DNA from: Peteryoungia algae
GTDB lineage: Bacteria; Pseudomonadota; Alphaproteobacteria; Rhizobiales; Rhizobiaceae
Length of the DNA: 64,000 nucleotides
NCBI RefSeq assembly: GCF_030369675.1
Contig: NZ_CP128477.1
Coordinates: 1 to 64,000, forward strand
Direction of reading: 5' to 3'
Below the pieces are notes generated by a model, which was not told where the DNA came from, searched no databases, and worked only from the letters and a program-made list of their open reading frames with translations. Positions 62,032 through 64,000 of this stretch are shown piece by piece; the stretch's first letter is position 1, and every line of letters starts with the position of its first letter. The translations under genes were made by a program, and so were the position numbers.

Positions 62032-62280
62032 TCAGGAAGCGTTGGAAACCGTGCGGTTGACGAGGGTCACCGACTTGTCGGCATTGACCTTGTAGATCTC
62101 GTGGACGTCGCGGCCGTCACCGTTTGCAAACGTGTGGAAGAAGGTCGAACCAACAGGTGCCTTTTCCAGCTGAACAGTGGCGTTGTCATAGGTGATCGAA
62201 CCCGGGATCGGCTGGACGGAGGCGAAAGCGGCCGAGCCGGCTGCGAAGGTGATCAGGGCGGCAGAGATGATGGTCTTCAT
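62032..62280 (-). CDS. DUF1344 periplasmic protein, copy 1
   Basis: 82 residues with signal peptide MKTIISAALITFAAGSAAFA. The mature ~60 residues hold PIPGSITYDNATVQLEK and VREIYKVN-type strands of DUF1344. This copy differs from the others by Phe12 and His in RDVHEIYK. Ribosome binding site AAGGAATATCACC is shared by the array. Function of DUF1344 is unknown; periplasmic. Confidence 0.9.
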   Translation of the reverse strand: MKTIISAALITFAAGSAAFASVQPIPGSITYDNATVQLEKAPVGSTFFHTFANGDGRDVHEIYKVNADKSVTLVNRTVSNAS

Positions 62281-62391
62281 GGTGATATTCCTTTGTGCGT
62301 TAGTTTGGCGGTGGCTCGGGGCGGTGGAAAAGGCCGAGCCTGCCGCTGGAGGTCTTTGCGTCTTGGGAGGCGCTATGTTGATCGCTTCGGA

Positions 62392-62640
62392 TTACGAGGC
62401 GTTGGAAACCGTGCGGTTGACGAGGGTCACCGACTTGTCGGCATTGACCTTGTAGATCTCGCGAACGTCGCGGCCGTCACCGTTTGCAAACGTGTGGAAG
62501 AAGGTCGAACCAACAGGTGCCTTTTCCAGCTGAACAGTGGCGTTGTCATAGGTGATCGAACCCGGGATCGGCTGGACGGAGGCGAAAGCGGCCGAGCCGG
62601 CTGCGAGGGTGATCAGGGCGGCAGAGATGATGGTCTTCAT
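62392..62640 (-). CDS. DUF1344 periplasmic protein, copy 2
   Basis: 82 residues; differs from copies 3-5 only by Thr in place of Ser at residue 11 and from copy 1 at two positions. Signal peptide then DUF1344 domain. Same ribosome binding site and spacer as its neighbours. Confidence 0.9.
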   Translation of the reverse strand: MKTIISAALITLAAGSAAFASVQPIPGSITYDNATVQLEKAPVGSTFFHTFANGDGRDVREIYKVNADKSVTLVNRTVSNAS

Positions 62641-62757
62641 GGTGATATTCCTTTGTGCGTTGGGTTGGCGGCGACCCGGTTGAGGGAAGGGGGAGAGGGG
62701 AACCGGGCCGGCCGCCGAAGGGTGCGTCTTGGGAGGCGCTTTGTTGATCGCTTCGAA

Positions 62758-63006
62758 TTACGAGGCGTTGGACACCGTGCGGTTGACGAGGGTCACCGAC
62801 TTGTCGGCATTGACCTTGTAGATCTCGCGAACGTCGCGGCCGTCACCGTTTGCAAACGTGTGGAAGAAGGTCGAACCAACAGGGGCCTTTTCCAGCTGAA
62901 CAGTGGCGTTGTCATAGGTGATCGAACCCGGGATCGGCTGGACGGATGCGAAAGCGGCCGAGCCGGCTGCGAGGGAGATCAGGGCGGCAGAGATGATGGT
63001 CTTCAT
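62758..63006 (-). CDS. DUF1344 periplasmic protein, copy 3
   Basis: 82 residues, identical in protein sequence to copies 4 and 5. Signal peptide MKTIISAALISLAAGSAAFA. Recent duplication or gene conversion. Confidence 0.9.
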   Translation of the reverse strand: MKTIISAALISLAAGSAAFASVQPIPGSITYDNATVQLEKAPVGSTFFHTFANGDGRDVREIYKVNADKSVTLVNRTVSNAS

Positions 63007-63125
63007 GGTGATATTCCTTTGTGCGTTGGGTTGGCGGCGGCTCGGTTGGGGCGGGGGAGAGGGGCCGAGCCAGCCGCCGAAGGGTCTTTTGCGTCTTGGG
63101 AGGCGCTATGTTTGATCGCTTCGAA

Positions 63126-63374
63126 TTACGAAGCGTTGGACACCGTGCGGTTGACGAGGGTCACCGACTTGTCGGCATTGACCTTGTAGATCTCGCGAAC
63201 ATCGCGGCCGTCACCGTTTGCAAACGTGTGGAAGAAGGTCGAACCAACAGGTGCCTTTTCCAGCTGAACAGTGGCGTTGTCATAGGTGATCGAACCCGGG
63301 ATCGGCTGGACGGAGGCGAAAGCGGCCGAACCGGCTGCGAGGGAGATCAGGGCGGCGGAAATGATGGTCTTCAT
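63126..63374 (-). CDS. DUF1344 periplasmic protein, copy 4
   Basis: 82 residues, identical to copies 3 and 5. The stop is TAA in an ATTACGAAGCG context where others have ATTACGAGGCG. Confidence 0.9.
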   Translation of the reverse strand: MKTIISAALISLAAGSAAFASVQPIPGSITYDNATVQLEKAPVGSTFFHTFANGDGRDVREIYKVNADKSVTLVNRTVSNAS

Positions 63375-63488
63375 GGTGATATTCCTTTGTGCGTTAGTTT
63401 GGCGGTGGCTCGGGGCGGGGGAGAGGGCCGAGCCGGCCGCCGAAGGGTCTTTTGCGTCTTGGGAGGCGCTATGTTTGATCGCTTCGAA

Positions 63489-63737
63489 TTACGAGGCGTT
63501 GGATACCGTGCGGTTGACGAGGGTCACCGACTTGTCGGCATTGACCTTGTAGATCTCGCGGACGTCGCGGCCGTCACCGTTTGCAAATGTGTGGAAGAAG
63601 GTCGAACCAACAGGGGCCTTTTCCAGCTGAACAGTGGCGTTGTCATAGGTGATCGAACCCGGGATCGGCTGGACGGAGGCGAAAGCGGCCGAACCGGCTG
63701 CGAGGGAGATCAGGGCGGCGGAGATGATGGTCTTCAT
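63489..63737 (-). CDS. DUF1344 periplasmic protein, copy 5 (first full gene of the array)
   Basis: 82 residues, identical to copies 3 and 4. Its leader differs from the others: AAGGAACTCCGACC rather than AAGGAATATCACC, suggesting the ancestral upstream region. Confidence 0.9.
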   Translation of the reverse strand: MKTIISAALISLAAGSAAFASVQPIPGSITYDNATVQLEKAPVGSTFFHTFANGDGRDVREIYKVNADKSVTLVNRTVSNAS

Positions 63738-63839
63738 GGTCGGAGTTCCTTATCTTGAATTGAGTGACACGCTGCGTGTTCAGCTCATGATTGTATGTCT
63801 GGGTAGAGTTTCACCCGGGATTTAGAATCGTCTCTTGCG

Positions 63840-64000
63840 TCAGTCGTTCGACATGGAACGGGAAACGATCGATACGGTCCTGTCTGCATTCACCTGGTAG
63901 ATCTCGCGGACCTCGGATCCACCGGTGTAGAAGGTATGAAAGAAGTTCGAACCGGTCGGGGCCTGTTCGAGCCTCGGCTGCGCACCGCCATAGGTGATGG
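63840..64000 (-). CDS. DUF1344 periplasmic protein, copy 6 (partial, diverged)
   Basis: The visible C-terminal ~52 codons read ITYGGAQPRLEQAPTGSNFF..., HTFYTGGSEVREIYQVNADRT..., ending SMSND and TGA at 63,840-63,842. It is about half identical to the other copies and is cut by the window edge. Confidence 0.85.
   Translation of the reverse strand, partial: ITYGGAQPRLEQAPTGSNFFHTFYTGGSEVREIYQVNADRTVSIVSRSMSND

Larger units (their letters stand above)
62032..63770 (-). repeat. tandem array of ~360-368-bp DUF1344 gene units
   Basis: Five full units (62,032, 62,392, 62,758, 63,126, 63,489) repeat gene plus spacer at spacings of 360, 366, 368 and 363 bp; spacers of 111-119 bp share the GATATTCCTTTGTGCGTT and GGGAGGCGCTATG words. 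A sixth, more diverged gene begins at 63,840. Confidence 0.92.

Noticed and set aside
62101..63758. Long plus-strand frames with a repeated internal pattern (up to 362 residues)
   Set aside because: Antisense reads of the tandem DUF1344 genes; the repeats simply mirror the array.
1..64000. CRISPR arrays
   Set aside because: No regularly spaced 24-40-bp repeats with unique spacers were seen; the only tandem repeat is the DUF1344 gene array.

Overview
The window looks like an alphaproteobacterial chromosome of the order Rhizobiales, most likely the family Rhizobiaceae. This rests on the codon and base composition of the flanks, the cysH-cysD-cysN cluster with a divergent Rrf2 regulator, a tandem family of DUF1344 periplasmic proteins, and a fbp-like ABC transporter with a TTG/ATG-rich GC-rich style. 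Species cannot be named from the sequence alone.

Layout. (1) 1-11.7 kb is chromosomal: a cut membrane-protein gene, a DJ-1/PfpI protein, tRNA-Gln(TTG), a short defence-like insert (HEPN protein plus DUF262 protein, 1.8-3.9 kb), a ferric-iron-type ABC transporter operon, a fatty acid desaturase coupled to a PhnD-like binding protein, a zinc-ribbon protein and a lipoprotein. (2) 11,726-56,315 is a 44.5-kb integrative element in tRNA-Pro(CGG). The intact tRNA lies at the left end, a 52-bp copy of the tRNA 3' half lies at the right end, and an excisionase-like gene plus a tyrosine recombinase sit just inside the right end. (3) 56.3-64 kb is chromosome again: a LacI-type regulator, sulfate assimilation genes cysHDN with an Rrf2 regulator, and at least six tandem DUF1344 genes running off the right edge.

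Inside the element, left to right: small unknown genes with paired operator-like repeats (12-15.3 kb); a probable DNA-modification and defence module of MmeI-like methyltransferase, DEAD/DEAH-type helicase, GIY-YIG nuclease and one unknown protein (15.9-23 kb); an IS66-family transposon of 3,197 bp with exact 8-bp target duplications and a HAD phosphatase passenger gene, which has split a 146-codon gene; a compact operon on the minus strand coding a small protein, a PIN-like nuclease protein and a P-loop ATPase (27-30.6 kb); a decayed zinc-finger gene; exported proteins; a SNF2-family helicase bracketed by two paralogous small genes (36-39 kb); a reverse transcriptase of the unknown-group/DRT type with a structured untranslated region upstream and a 494-residue partner (39-42.5 kb); a staphylococcal-nuclease-like exported protein; a Rep_3-like replication initiator with an AT-rich upstream region (46.7-49 kb); and a phosphoesterase followed by a run of overlapping genes, five of which end in related CxxCG...CxxH zinc sites (49-53 kb).

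No relaxase, coupling protein or type IV secretion gene is visible, so the element appears non-conjugative by itself; the initiator suggests it may replicate after excision. Its cargo is dominated by nucleic-acid-acting enzymes. The best candidates for little-described systems are the PIN-ATPase operon (26,981-30,620), the reverse transcriptase locus (39,021-42,485), the methyltransferase-helicase-GIY-YIG module, and the tandem zinc-site family.
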